Below are positions 1 to 9,340 of a DNA stretch of 15,404 nt, piece after piece (position 1 is the stretch's first letter; every line of letters begins with the position of its first letter). Below the pieces are notes generated by a model, which was not told the origin of the DNA, ran no database searches, and saw only the letters and a list, made by a program, of their open reading frames with translations. Position numbers and translations under genes: made by a program. Source of the DNA: Candidatus Limnocylindria bacterium (GTDB lineage Bacteria; Chloroflexota; Limnocylindria; QHBO01); assembly GCA_030146365.1 (NCBI GenBank), contig JASLBU010000078.1, positions 1-15,404 on the forward strand. Direction: 5' to 3'.

Positions 1-1
1 C

Positions 2-712
2 CTCGAGGCTCCGGCCGGACGGCTCGGGGCGTCGATCCAGCCGGTGAGCCTGGCGAAGCGCATCGAGCGGGCGATGGACACCAACAAGACGTACGCCGAC
101 GTCGGGGTCATCGTGCCCAACCAGTACGACCTCCACCTGCATCCGTCGGACTTCGCCGCGTTCTCGTCCTACCGGTCATCGCTCGAGGACGACCTCGCGC
201 ACGGTGTCATCTCGCGCGCCCGCCACGAGCGCTACACACTCGTCGCCCGGCCGCGGGTCCAGATCCTCCCCGACGAGGGCACGCGTCGTGGCGAGATCCG
301 GGTGGCTGCCAACGTCGTCGACGAGCGGGGCGACCGGCTGCGCGACGCCGAGCCGATTCCCCACGCCTCGGACACGATGGTCTTCAACCGCGCGCCCGCG
401 GACGCCCCCGACTCGGCACGGCGCGCCTACCTCCTCGTCAGCACGCGCGGCAGCCGACCGGTCCAGTTCGACCTCGGGGGGCCGCTGATCGGCATCGGCC
501 GGGCGAGCGATAACGACGTCATCGTCGATGACCCGATGGTGAGCCGGCACCACTGCCAGCTGAAGCTGCAGCACGGGGCCTACGGCTTCGCCGACCTGGG
601 CAGCCGGAACGGCTCGACGGTGAACGGCCAGCCGGTGAGCCAGATCGCGCTCGGCCCGGGTGACGTCATCCGCATCGGCGACACGGAGATCGAGTTCCAG
701 GTGCGCGGGTGA
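2..712 (+). CDS. fhaA: FhaA-type protein (DUF3662 + C-terminal FHA domain), 5' end outside window
   Basis: This is a phosphothreonine-reading scaffold expected to act in the cytoplasm at sites of wall growth. The visible part is 236 codons and has no stop back to base 2. A GTG at 44 is possible, but the codons before it (ending in GASIQP) continue the DUF3662 pattern 'GxxxQPxxLAKRIERAMD', so the gene most likely begins before the window. The first ~125 visible residues are the DUF3662 region ending in a short linker. The last ~95 are an FHA domain with the usual landmarks: GRASDNDV, SRHHC and NGSTVNG. It overlaps the next gene by 4 bases (GTGA). In mycobacteria FhaA binds phosphorylated partners of PknB and supports peptidoglycan synthesis; the same role is inferred here from the neighbours. 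The family call is secure; the ortholog name rests on domain order and synteny. Confidence 0.88.
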   Translation, partial: LEAPAGRLGASIQPVSLAKRIERAMDTNKTYADVGVIVPNQYDLHLHPSDFAAFSSYRSSLEDDLAHGVISRARHERYTLVARPRVQILPDEGTRRGEIRVAANVVDERGDRLRDAEPIPHASDTMVFNRAPADAPDSARRAYLLVSTRGSRPVQFDLGGPLIGIGRASDNDVIVDDPMVSRHHCQLKLQHGAYGFADLGSRNGSTVNGQPVSQIALGPGDVIRIGDTEIEFQVRG

Positions 713-1152
713 CCGGCGACATCCTGCGGCTGCTTCTCCTGGCGCTGCAGCTGGGATTCGTCGCGCTCCTCTACCTCGTGCTGCTGCGCTTCGCCTCGTC
801 GCTCCTGCGGGACCTCCGCGGCGCGGAAGAGGCGCAGGTGGCGTCGCGAACGGGCATCGGGCGGCTGACGGTCCTCGAGTCGCCGGCCGACGAGCCGCCG
901 GCCGACAGCACCATCGCGCTGGGGCCGATCAACTCGATCGGCCGGAACGTGAACAACACGATCTACGTCGAGGACGATTTCGTGAGCACGACGCACGCGA
1001 TGCTCACCTTCCGGGGCCGCAGCTGGTTCGTGGAGGACCAGGGGAGCACGAACGGGACGTACGTGAACGGCCACCGCATCGACCGACCGGTGGCCCTCAG
1101 CTTCGGGGACGAGCTCATGGTGGGGCGCGTCAGGATGCGGCTCGACCGGTGA
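709..1152 (+). CDS. fhaB: FhaB-type membrane-anchored FHA domain protein
   Basis: A 147-residue protein with one N-terminal membrane segment (about residues 5-28), a short linker and a C-terminal FHA domain (about 68-147) facing the cytoplasm. FHA landmarks are GRNVNNTI (78-85), STTHA (93-97) and STNGTYVNG (113-121). The usual SR-x-H motif has Thr in place of Arg here, while the Ser and His are kept, so phosphothreonine binding may still be possible. The start is a GTG at 709 that overlaps the stop of the preceding FHA gene (GTGA), and the SEDS gene begins 7 bases after its stop. Size, anchor and position match FhaB/FipA of the actinobacterial fhaA-fhaB-pstP-rodA-pbpA block, which links Ser/Thr phosphorylation to septal and wall growth. 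Its binding partner cannot be read from sequence. Confidence 0.88.
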   Translation: MTGDILRLLLLALQLGFVALLYLVLLRFASSLLRDLRGAEEAQVASRTGIGRLTVLESPADEPPADSTIALGPINSIGRNVNNTIYVEDDFVSTTHAMLTFRGRSWFVEDQGSTNGTYVNGHRIDRPVALSFGDELMVGRVRMRLDR

Positions 1153-1159
1153 TCTTCGC

Positions 1160-2500
1160 ATGATGCGCATCACCTGGCGCGGGGCCGAGCTCGGGTTGCT
1201 CGTCCCCATCCTCCTCCTGGTGCCGCTCGGCTTCGTCATCACCAACATCGCGCTGAGCGGCGCCTTCGAGCCGGGCCCGCTCGAGCTCGCCTTCGGCTAC
1301 GTGGCGCTCATCGCCGGCGCCCACTTGGTGCTCGTCGCCTTCCGGCATCGCGGCGATCAGCTGCTGCTGCCCGCCGTGGGCGCGCTCGGCGGCTTGGGGA
1401 TCGTGATGCTGAACCGCATGCCCCAGGACCTGGCGGGCACCAGCGTCGCCGGCATCGAGCTGGGCATGGCCGCCACCCAGCTGCTGTGGTTCGGCGTCGG
1501 GATCGTCGCCATGCTGGTGATCGCGGTCGGGCTGCGCGACGACGGCATCCTGCGGCATTACAAGTACACCTGGGCGGCGATGGCCATCGGCCTCCTGGTC
1601 GCGACCCTGGTGCTGGGGTACGAGGTGAACGGCGCGCGGCTATGGATCGATCTCGGCCCGGTGAGCGTGCAGCCCGGCGAGTTCCTGAAGATCGCGCTGG
1701 TGGTCTTCCTGGCCGGCTACCTCGCCGAGACCCGCACGCTGCTCACCAGCGCGCGGATGCGGATCGGCTTCCTGTCCATCCCGCCGCTGCCGTACTTCCT
1801 GCCCATGCTGGTGCTGTTCGGCATCGTGATGCTGATGGCCGTGAGCCTGAACGACCTCGGCGCCGCGCTGCTGCTGTTCGGCACCTTTCTGGTCATGCTG
1901 TTCGTGGCGACCGGCCGCCGCAGCTACGTGCTCATCGGCCTGATCCTGTTCGTGGCCGGATCCTTCGTGGCGTACCGGTTGTTCGGCCACGTGCAGGGCC
2001 GCGTGAACGTCTGGATCGACCCGTTCGCCGATCCGCTCGGCGCGGGGTTCCAGCCGGTTCGCGCCATCTACGCCCTCGGCCGGGGCGGCATCTTCGGGGA
2101 GGGCCTCGGGCAGGGCCTCGTCACGCTGGGTGGCAACCTGACGATCCCGTTCGTCCACACCGACTTCATCTTCACCGCCATCGCCGAGGAGCTCGGGCTG
2201 CTGGGCGGGTTCGCGCTGCTGGCGTTCGCCTGCGTCCTCGTCTTCCGTGGCCTGCGGATCGCCGCCCTGGCGCGTGACGACTTCGGGGGGCTGCTTGCCG
2301 CGGGCCTGACCGCCAGCCTGGGCCTCCAGACGCTGATCATCATCGGCGGCAACACGAAGCTCATCCCGCTGACCGGCATCACCCTGCCGTTCGTCAGCTA
2401 CGGCGGCTCCAGCGTGCTGGCCAGCTTCATCATGATCGGGCTGCTGCTGGCGGTCAGCCACCGCAGCGGCGTCGGTACCGATGCGGAGGCGTCGGGATGA
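1160..2500 (+). CDS. rodA: SEDS family peptidoglycan glycosyltransferase (RodA/FtsW)
   Basis: A 446-residue polytopic membrane protein that polymerises lipid II into glycan strands. About ten to twelve hydrophobic segments are visible. SEDS signatures are NGARLWIDLG (157-166) followed by QPGEF, GRGGIFGEGLGQG (308 onward), HTDFIF with Asp335 at the place of the catalytic Asp of RodA, AEELGLLGG, and LPFVSYGGSS near the C-terminus. The long hydrophobic N-terminal part before residue 150 is like the larger actinobacterial RodA proteins. The start ATG at 1160 is followed directly by a second ATG; both lie 7-10 bases after the fhaB stop. The stop overlaps the start of the transpeptidase gene (ATGA), which fits the usual SEDS-class B PBP pair working as one enzyme complex. 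RodA rather than FtsW is chosen by synteny; the sequence alone does not settle it. Confidence 0.93.
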   Translation: MMRITWRGAELGLLVPILLLVPLGFVITNIALSGAFEPGPLELAFGYVALIAGAHLVLVAFRHRGDQLLLPAVGALGGLGIVMLNRMPQDLAGTSVAGIELGMAATQLLWFGVGIVAMLVIAVGLRDDGILRHYKYTWAAMAIGLLVATLVLGYEVNGARLWIDLGPVSVQPGEFLKIALVVFLAGYLAETRTLLTSARMRIGFLSIPPLPYFLPMLVLFGIVMLMAVSLNDLGAALLLFGTFLVMLFVATGRRSYVLIGLILFVAGSFVAYRLFGHVQGRVNVWIDPFADPLGAGFQPVRAIYALGRGGIFGEGLGQGLVTLGGNLTIPFVHTDFIFTAIAEELGLLGGFALLAFACVLVFRGLRIAALARDDFGGLLAAGLTASLGLQTLIIIGGNTKLIPLTGITLPFVSYGGSSVLASFIMIGLLLAVSHRSGVGTDAEASG

Positions 2501-4038
2501 TCGCCACCAACGTCCGCCGGCTGGGCGTCTACCTGATCATCGCCTTCGCGATCGTCTCGGCGAGCATGGTGTGGTGGCAGGTCATCGAGTCACCCAGCCT
2601 CGCGGCGCGCTCCGACAATCCGGAGGTGATCGCCGCGCGGCAGACCCTGCTGCGCGGCTCCATCTTCGACGCTCGCGGGGAGCTCCTCGCGTCGTCGCAG
2701 CTGGTCGACGGCCTGAGCACACGGAGCTACGTCGATCCGGCGTTCACCCACGTCATCGGCTACTCCAGCCTGCGCTTCGGCAGCACCGGGATCGAGCGAT
2801 CGCACGAGGACCTGCTGGTCGGCCAGGCCGACCCGAACCCCCTGCGGCAGCTGGTGAGCGACGTCCTGGATCGCGTCCCGGAGCCGCGCGATCTCACGCT
2901 GACGATCGACCGCCGCCTGCAGGACTTCGCCGCCACGCAGCTTGGGTCGAGCCCCGGCGCCATCGTGGCCATCGACCCGGCGACGGGCGCGATCCTGGCG
3001 ATGGTGTCGACTCCGACCTTCGACGCCAACCCGATCTCCGGGAACCCGGCGGCCGCCCAGGCACCGATGGACGCCCTCCGCGCCGATGCGGCCGAACCGC
3101 TGCTCGCCCGCGCTCGGCAGGGAACGTACGTGCCCGGGTCGATCATGAAGGTCTTCACGGCGGCCGCGGCGCTCGACGCGGGCGTGATCACGCCGGAGAC
3201 GACGTTCGAGGACCAACCGCGTCAGGAGACCGAGGGCTTCGTGGTCGATGGCTTCACCATCCGTGAGCACGACCTCGGCGGGATCCAGCCGGGCCTCTGG
3301 CCGCTCTCCCAGAGCCTCCAGGTCTCGAGCAACATCTTCTTCGCCCATGTCGGACTGGAACTCGGTGCCGAGCGCTTCCTCGCCGCGGCCGAGCGGTTCG
3401 GCTTCTGCGGACCGCTCCAGATCGGCCCGGGCGACCGGTCGCTCAACGTGAACCCGAGCTACGTGACCCAGCCCGGCGAGGACGGCTGTGGCCCGTTCAG
3501 CAGCGACGTGGAGCTGGCGAGTGCCGCCTTCGGGCAGGGATCGACGGCGGTGACGCCGGTCCAGATGGCCCTCCTCGCCGCCGCGGTCGCGGGGGACGGC
3601 GTGATGCCCGACCCCTACGTCGTCCGGGACGTCCGGGCCCACAGTGAGGGTGATGCCCCCAGCGAGACGGTCCTCGAGCGGTTCGGATCGCCCGGCGGCA
3701 CCCGGGTCGTCAGCGGCGAGGCGGCCCGCCAGACGCGAGTCGCCATGGTCGACGCGGTGAACGGCGAGCTCGGCCGCCTCTACGCCGGCCAGGCCGACAT
3801 CACGCTGTACGGGATCACGAACCTGCGCGCCGCCGGGAAGACGGGCACCGCGCAGCTCGGCGGCGAGCAGGCGCCGCACTCCTGGTTCATCGGCTTCGCG
3901 CCGGCACAGGGGGACGCGACGCCCTCGATCGCGGTCGCCGTGCTGGTCGAGAGCGGGGGATCGGGCTCGGGGAACGCGGCGCCGATCGGCGGCAAGGTCA
4001 TGGCGGAGTGGCTGCGGCTGTCAGCCGAGGACGGCTGA
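2497..4038 (+). CDS. pbpA: Class B penicillin-binding protein (transpeptidase, PbpA type)
   Basis: A 513-residue DD-transpeptidase that cross-links peptidoglycan outside the membrane, anchored by one N-terminal segment (about residues 10-28). All three active-site motifs are present: SIMK with nucleophile Ser215 and Lys218, SSN at 277-279, and KTG at 448-450 (in GKTGTAQ). The region before residue 145 is a short pedestal with GSIFDARGELLA, and there are no PASTA repeats after the catalytic domain, as in mycobacterial PbpA. The ATG start overlaps the stop of the SEDS gene (ATGA), so the pair is probably translationally coupled and forms a polymerase-crosslinker complex. The gene is intact. It is the last of the tight block; 104 bases separate it from the next start. 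Confidence 0.93.
   Translation: MIATNVRRLGVYLIIAFAIVSASMVWWQVIESPSLAARSDNPEVIAARQTLLRGSIFDARGELLASSQLVDGLSTRSYVDPAFTHVIGYSSLRFGSTGIERSHEDLLVGQADPNPLRQLVSDVLDRVPEPRDLTLTIDRRLQDFAATQLGSSPGAIVAIDPATGAILAMVSTPTFDANPISGNPAAAQAPMDALRADAAEPLLARARQGTYVPGSIMKVFTAAAALDAGVITPETTFEDQPRQETEGFVVDGFTIREHDLGGIQPGLWPLSQSLQVSSNIFFAHVGLELGAERFLAAAERFGFCGPLQIGPGDRSLNVNPSYVTQPGEDGCGPFSSDVELASAAFGQGSTAVTPVQMALLAAAVAGDGVMPDPYVVRDVRAHSEGDAPSETVLERFGSPGGTRVVSGEAARQTRVAMVDAVNGELGRLYAGQADITLYGITNLRAAGKTGTAQLGGEQAPHSWFIGFAPAQGDATPSIAVAVLVESGGSGSGNAAPIGGKVMAEWLRLSAEDG
4021..4038 (+). other. Perfect hairpin over the pbpA stop codon
   Basis: A 7-base perfect inverted repeat (TCAGCCG / CGGCTGA, 4-base loop AGGA) covers the last codons and stop of the transpeptidase gene. 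No T-run follows, so it is not a classical terminator. It may slow 3' exonuclease decay or mark a partial transcription end before the MoxR cassette. Chance is also possible at this GC level. Confidence 0.3.
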
Positions 4039-4124
4039 CCGCCGCGACCCGTCTGAACCGGTTCCGAAGGTCCTGCAGTATTGTTGGCAGCGGGACGGGC
4101 CCGAGAACCGTGCCCCGGCCGAGC

Positions 4125-4131
4125 AGGGGAG
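4125..4131 (+). promoter_or_regulatory. Ribosome binding site that sets the MoxR start
   Basis: AGGGGAG lies 11 bases before the GTG at 4143. This favours GTG 4143 over an in-frame ATG at 4008, which would lie inside the transpeptidase gene and add 45 residues of low-complexity Arg-rich sequence not seen in MoxR proteins. Confidence 0.6.
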
Positions 4132-4142
4132 ACCCCACCACC

Positions 4143-5117
<975 letters not shown>

Positions 5118-5127
5118 CGATCACCCC

Positions 5128-6360
5128 ATGGCGCTCTTCGGCCGCCACCTCCGGCTCCTGTTTCTCGTCACCGCGCTCGTCGTGGCCGCCTTCAGCACGG
5201 GGATCGAATTCCTCTTCTTCCTCGTCTACCTCACCGTGGCGATCGGCATCGGCTCCTGGCTCTACGCGCGGCGCGGCCTGCGCGGGGTGCGCGCCGACTA
5301 CCGCGTGCTGAATCCGCGCACGCACGTCGGCGAGGTGCTCCAGGCGATCTACCGCGTCGAGAACCACGACCGATTCGGCAAGCCGTGGGTCGAGTGCTGG
5401 AACGAGTCCAGCCTGCCGTCCAGCCTGCCCGGCCGCGTCGTCGGCATCCCGGCGCGCGGCACACGGCAGTGGCTTGCCAAGGTGACGCTGACGCGGCGTG
5501 GCAGCTTCCGCCTCGGGCCCCTCCGGGTGCGGACGGGCGACCCGTTCGGCCTGTTCAGCAGCGAGATGCTGGTCGGCCAGCCGACGAACGTCGTCGTGTT
5601 CCCCGAGGTGGTGCCCCTTCCGCACTGGCGGCTCCCTCCCTCGCCGATCGATGGCACGACGCCGGTGCGCAAGCGCTACGAGGCATCCTCGCCGCTGGTG
5701 AGCACCGTCCGCCCGTACGTGCGCGGTGACGCGATCAACCGGATCCACTGGCTCTCGAGCGCGCGTCACGGCGAGCTCCACGTGAAGGAATTCGACCTGG
5801 AGCAGGCCGCGGACCTGTGGCTCATCCTCGATCTCGAGCGGGGCGTGCACGCCGGGGTGGGCATGGACGCCTCCGTGGAGACGGCGGTGACCATCGCCGC
5901 CTCCGTGGCGCTGCGAACGCTCTCCGACAACCGATCCGTCGCGATGACGGCGTCAGCGCGGCGCATCCAGGTGCACCAGCCGGATCGTGGCCCGCGCGTC
6001 GAGCAGAAGCTGCTGCACCTGCTCGCCAACGTCCAGGCCGATGGTTCGACGCCGCTCGCGGAGATCCTGACCGCGACGCTGCCGCAGCTCCGGCGCGGGG
6101 TGACGCTGTGCATCATCACCGGCTCGACGGACCGCACCTGGGTTCGCGGTCTTTCAGCGCTGCGTCGCCGCGGAGTGTCGGCGCTCGTCATTCTGCTGGA
6201 CCGTGCGAGCTACATCGGCGTGGAGCCGGACGACCGGTCGCGAGCGGAGCTCGCGGCCGTGCGGCACGTGCTTGCGGAGTACGACGTCGAGCATCGCCTG
6301 GTGCGCCGCGGTGACGCGATCGCGGATGCGATCGGCGGACGGGTGCGGACGCGTGCCTGA
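5128..6360 (+). CDS. DUF58 domain membrane protein
   Basis: A 410-residue protein with two hydrophobic segments near the N-terminus (about 8-24 and 26-47), a beta-rich middle region with the GDPFGLF motif (137-143), and the DUF58 core VRPYVRGDAINRIHWLSSAR (194-213) followed by a VWA-like fold to the end. DUF58 proteins are standard partners of MoxR ATPases; the biochemical role is not established. The start ATG 5128 is 10 bases after the MoxR stop. A more upstream ATG at 5074 would overlap MoxR by 44 bases and is less likely. The stop overlaps the transglutaminase start by 8 bases (GTGCCTGA), which suggests coupled translation of all three genes. Confidence 0.9.
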   Translation: MALFGRHLRLLFLVTALVVAAFSTGIEFLFFLVYLTVAIGIGSWLYARRGLRGVRADYRVLNPRTHVGEVLQAIYRVENHDRFGKPWVECWNESSLPSSLPGRVVGIPARGTRQWLAKVTLTRRGSFRLGPLRVRTGDPFGLFSSEMLVGQPTNVVVFPEVVPLPHWRLPPSPIDGTTPVRKRYEASSPLVSTVRPYVRGDAINRIHWLSSARHGELHVKEFDLEQAADLWLILDLERGVHAGVGMDASVETAVTIAASVALRTLSDNRSVAMTASARRIQVHQPDRGPRVEQKLLHLLANVQADGSTPLAEILTATLPQLRRGVTLCIITGSTDRTWVRGLSALRRRGVSALVILLDRASYIGVEPDDRSRAELAAVRHVLAEYDVEHRLVRRGDAIADAIGGRVRTRA

Positions 6361-8653
6361 GCTCAGGGAGCGGCTGCTGTACCCGAGGGCGGGCTGGCTC
6401 AGCCTCGGCCTGCTGGCGGTCATGGCCGTGGCGCTGGCGTGGTCCGTCCAGGGAGCGGGCTGGCTCGAGCAGCTCGACTTCCTCGCGCCGCTCGCCCTGT
6501 GGGCCATCCTCGCCGGGGCGATCGTCGGAACCCTGCGGTGGACGATCGTCGCGGCGCTGCCGCTGGCGGCCGTGATCGGCACGGCATTCGTGCTGTGGAC
6601 GGTCGGCAGCGAGTACTTCCCGTTCCTCTCGCAGGGCGACCGGTTGCTCGCGCTGCGGACCGAACTGATCGAATGGACCGTCATCGTGGCCGAAACGGGC
6701 TATCCGCCACAGATGTCCCCGTACGCGGTGGGGCTGGGCGCGTTGATGTGGGCCACCGCCTTCACCGCGTCATACGTCGTGTACCGCTATCACCGCGTCC
6801 TCGACGCCATCCTCCTGCTCGGCGCGGCCATCGTCGCGAACATGTCGGCGACCATCACCAACCTGTTCGTCAACCTGCTGCTGTTCGTGTCGGCCGCGCT
6901 GCTGCTGTGGCTCCGTGCGGCGCTCGTGACGCGTCAGGACGGCTGGCAGCGGAGGCGCGTCAACGAGAACCTCGAGGTCCCTGCCTCCATCATGCGGTCC
7001 GGAATCGTGTTCGCGGCAGGCAGCGTGGCTCTCGCCTGGGTGCTCACCAGCGTCGCGGTGGCGGCGCCGCTCACCGGCGCCTGGCGGAGCTTCGACGGGG
7101 TGTGGACCGACGTGCGGGACCAGTTCGAGGGCGTGTTCGGCGGCCTCACCAACCCGCAGGCGCGGATCAGCGGGAGCAGCTTCGGCTCGTCCTTCACCGT
7201 CGCCGGCGAGTGGGTGAGCAACGATGAGGAGGTGCTGGTCCTCGCCTCGGACCGCCCGCTCTATCTGCGCACCGTGACCTACGACGGCTACACCGGGCGC
7301 GGCTGGGATCAGAGCGACGGCGAGACCCGCGACGTGGCCGCCGGCGCACCGCTGTTCGACGTGGCGACCACCGAGCGGCCGATCGTGGCGGATGCCGTGG
7401 CCGTCGAAGAGATCGCCATCGAGATGCGGCAGACCATCGGCCGCAACCTGTTCACCGCCGGCTCGCCGCTCGCCATCTTCGGGCCCTCGATCATCGAGGA
7501 GCCGCAGGGGTACCCCATCCTCGGGTCGATCGAGGCACCCCAGGCACCCGCGGCCGGCGAGGCCTACGAGCTGCGCGTGGCGATCTCGCAGGCCACCGAG
7601 GCGGAGCTGGCGGTGGCGGGCACTGCATATCCGCCGGAGGTTCGGGAGCTCTACCTCGGCACCGATGGCCTCACCGATCGGGTGCGGGAGCTCGCGCTCG
7701 AGCTCACCGAAGGGCTCGCGAGTCCGTACGAGAAGGCAAAGGCGCTCTCTCAGTTCCTCCGCGGCGCGAGCTTCGAATACTCGACCGTCGGCCCGCAGGT
7801 CCCGCGCGACGGCGACCTGGTCGACACGTTCCTGTTCGGAGAGGGCGGCCGGCGCGGCTACTGCCAGCACTACGCCAGCGCGATGGCGCTGATGGCACGA
7901 TCGCTCGGCATCCCGGCCCGCGTGGCGGTCGGTTTCGCGCCCGGGGAGCCGCTCGGCGACGGCCTGACCCTGGTGCGTGAGGCGAACTCGCACGCCTGGG
8001 TCGAGATCTACTTCCCCGGGTACGGGTGGGAGATCTTCGAAGCGACGAAGTCGATCAATCCGGCCTTCGTGCGCACGCCCGGCGACGCCGCCACGGCCGA
8101 GCCGCCGCCCGGTGGGAGCGTCGATCCGCGCATCGACCAGATGCCGATCGACGAAGCCGACGGCGGCATCCAGACGCTGCCCTCGCCGGTGCTGGTGCCC
8201 GGCGGAATCGACCCGACGCAGCCGGAGGATTCGCCTTCGGGGGGCAGCGCCTCCCGGACGGGCAACCTGCTCGTCATGATCGCCCTCGGCCTCGGCGCGG
8301 TCGGCGTCGTCTGGTGGCAGACCCGACGCTCGCAACGGCACTGGCGGCTGATGCCGGCCGGCGAGCGTGCGTGGAGGCAGCTTACCGCTGCCGCCGGTCG
8401 TGCCGGCGTCGGTCCACGCCCGTCCGAGACCATCTACGAATACGCCGGGTGGCTGGAGGACCAGCTGCCTCGGCATGGCGAGCCGATCCGAACCGTGGCC
8501 GATGGCAAGGTCTGGCAGAGCTACTCCGGACGCCGCATGAACCTGACGGCGTCGGAGCGGCTCGATGCAGCGTCAGCGAGCCTGCGGATCCCCATGATGG
8601 TGCTCGCCGTCCGCCGGTGGTTCAGACGAGTGGGGCGTTCCGGAGGCCGATGA
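6353..8653 (+). CDS. Transmembrane transglutaminase-like protein (TgpA type) with C-terminal DUF4129-like region
   Basis: A 766-residue protein. About seven membrane segments lie before residue 240, followed by a large domain outside the membrane, one more segment (about 636-658), and a cytoplasmic tail (YEYAGWLE...) resembling DUF4129. The transglutaminase core has GYCQHYA with nucleophile Cys504 and NSHAWVEIYF with His547. The third position of the triad reads FEAT with Glu563, where most members have Asp (F-D-P-T). TgpA-like proteins are envelope enzymes with peptidase or transglutaminase activity; the substrate is unknown. The start GTG 6353 is chosen because it overlaps the DUF58 stop and gives MPELRERLLYP before the first membrane segment; an in-frame ATG at 6203 would run 158 bases into DUF58. 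The stop is 9 bases from the stop of the opposing phosphatase gene. Confidence 0.9.
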   Translation: MPELRERLLYPRAGWLSLGLLAVMAVALAWSVQGAGWLEQLDFLAPLALWAILAGAIVGTLRWTIVAALPLAAVIGTAFVLWTVGSEYFPFLSQGDRLLALRTELIEWTVIVAETGYPPQMSPYAVGLGALMWATAFTASYVVYRYHRVLDAILLLGAAIVANMSATITNLFVNLLLFVSAALLLWLRAALVTRQDGWQRRRVNENLEVPASIMRSGIVFAAGSVALAWVLTSVAVAAPLTGAWRSFDGVWTDVRDQFEGVFGGLTNPQARISGSSFGSSFTVAGEWVSNDEEVLVLASDRPLYLRTVTYDGYTGRGWDQSDGETRDVAAGAPLFDVATTERPIVADAVAVEEIAIEMRQTIGRNLFTAGSPLAIFGPSIIEEPQGYPILGSIEAPQAPAAGEAYELRVAISQATEAELAVAGTAYPPEVRELYLGTDGLTDRVRELALELTEGLASPYEKAKALSQFLRGASFEYSTVGPQVPRDGDLVDTFLFGEGGRRGYCQHYASAMALMARSLGIPARVAVGFAPGEPLGDGLTLVREANSHAWVEIYFPGYGWEIFEATKSINPAFVRTPGDAATAEPPPGGSVDPRIDQMPIDEADGGIQTLPSPVLVPGGIDPTQPEDSPSGGSASRTGNLLVMIALGLGAVGVVWWQTRRSQRHWRLMPAGERAWRQLTAAAGRAGVGPRPSETIYEYAGWLEDQLPRHGEPIRTVADGKVWQSYSGRRMNLTASERLDAASASLRIPMMVLAVRRWFRRVGRSGGR

Positions 8654-8662
8654 GCGGGCTGC

Positions 8663-9340
8663 CTAGAGCGCGAGCGGACGGCCCTCGGCCTCGTCGACAT
8701 GTGTGGGCGCTCCGCCGAGCATGTGGCTCGTGTCGTTCCACCGGTCCAGGCGCCACCGCTGCCTGACCCACGTCACGGCGCTGATCGACGTGTTGTCCAC
8801 GTCGAGCGCCCACGACCGGTCGCCGGCGAGCTCGAGGAGGACCTGGGCCATGATCCGCAGCGAGCCACCGTGGCTGACAAGGCAGATCGTGTCCTCCCCG
8901 CGGTCGGGCCCCGTGTGCAGCTCGTCCAGCAGCGACGCGATGCGGGCGGTGGCGGTGGCGATCGGCTCGCCGCCCGGCGGCTGCCTGACGCCGCCTGCGT
9001 CCCGCCACGCTCGGTAGCGGTCCGCGTCGGCGACCTCGAGCTCGGCGTGGGTCCGGCCCTCCCACTCTCCCTGCCCGATCTCGATCAGCCGCCCGTCGGG
9101 GACCACAGCCGTGTCCGTCGCCGCGCCGATGGCGGCGGCGGTCTCGACGGCCCGCGTGAGCGACGAGGTGATGATCCGGTTCGGGCGAAGGGCCGGATCG
9201 GCGGCGATGCGTGCCCCGACCAGTGCCGCCTGGTCTCGCCCCATCGCCGACAACGGCGGATCGAGGTGGCCCTGGAATCGGCCCTCGCGGTTCCAGTCCG
9301 TGACCCCGTGCCGCACGAGGACGAGCCGAGGACCGCTCAC
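8663..9340 (-). CDS. Histidine phosphatase superfamily protein (PGM-like phosphatase)
   Basis: A 225-residue cytoplasmic phosphatase. The N-terminal LVLVRHG motif carries Arg10 and nucleophile His11, then TDWNREGRFQGHLDPPLS, Arg63 in SSLTRAVETA, Glu87 in LIEIGQGEWEGR, and the second His157 in LVSHGG. All catalytic residues are present. The start GTG at 9340 overlaps the aminotransferase stop by 4 bases (GTGA), so the two are a coupled operon. The longer open frame reaching 10171 is antisense-type shadow over the aminotransferase gene. Substrate is not readable: cobalamin-pathway phosphatase CobC, broad sugar-phosphate phosphatase, or metal-independent phosphoserine phosphatase are all options. 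The pairing with a serine/alanine-glyoxylate type aminotransferase makes phosphoserine an attractive guess, no more. Confidence 0.9.
   Translation of the reverse strand: MSGPRLVLVRHGVTDWNREGRFQGHLDPPLSAMGRDQAALVGARIAADPALRPNRIITSSLTRAVETAAAIGAATDTAVVPDGRLIEIGQGEWEGRTHAELEVADADRYRAWRDAGGVRQPPGGEPIATATARIASLLDELHTGPDRGEDTICLVSHGGSLRIMAQVLLELAGDRSWALDVDNTSISAVTWVRQRWRLDRWNDTSHMLGGAPTHVDEAEGRPLAL

Noticed and set aside
1640..3879. Long open frames on the - strand (1640-2461 and 2590-3879)
   Set aside because: They are antisense to rodA and pbpA, have His/Arg/Gln-rich content without any motif, and are the usual shadow of GC-rich third positions.
4079..4084. TATTGT as a -10 box for the MoxR cassette
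   Set aside because: Only 4 of 6 consensus bases and no usable -35 hexamer; a nearby palindrome GAACCGGTTC (4055-4064) is intriguing but could be chance.
6770..8476. 568-codon open frame on the - strand
   Set aside because: Fully antisense to the transglutaminase gene, whose catalytic motifs are intact; composition is typical of a shadow frame.
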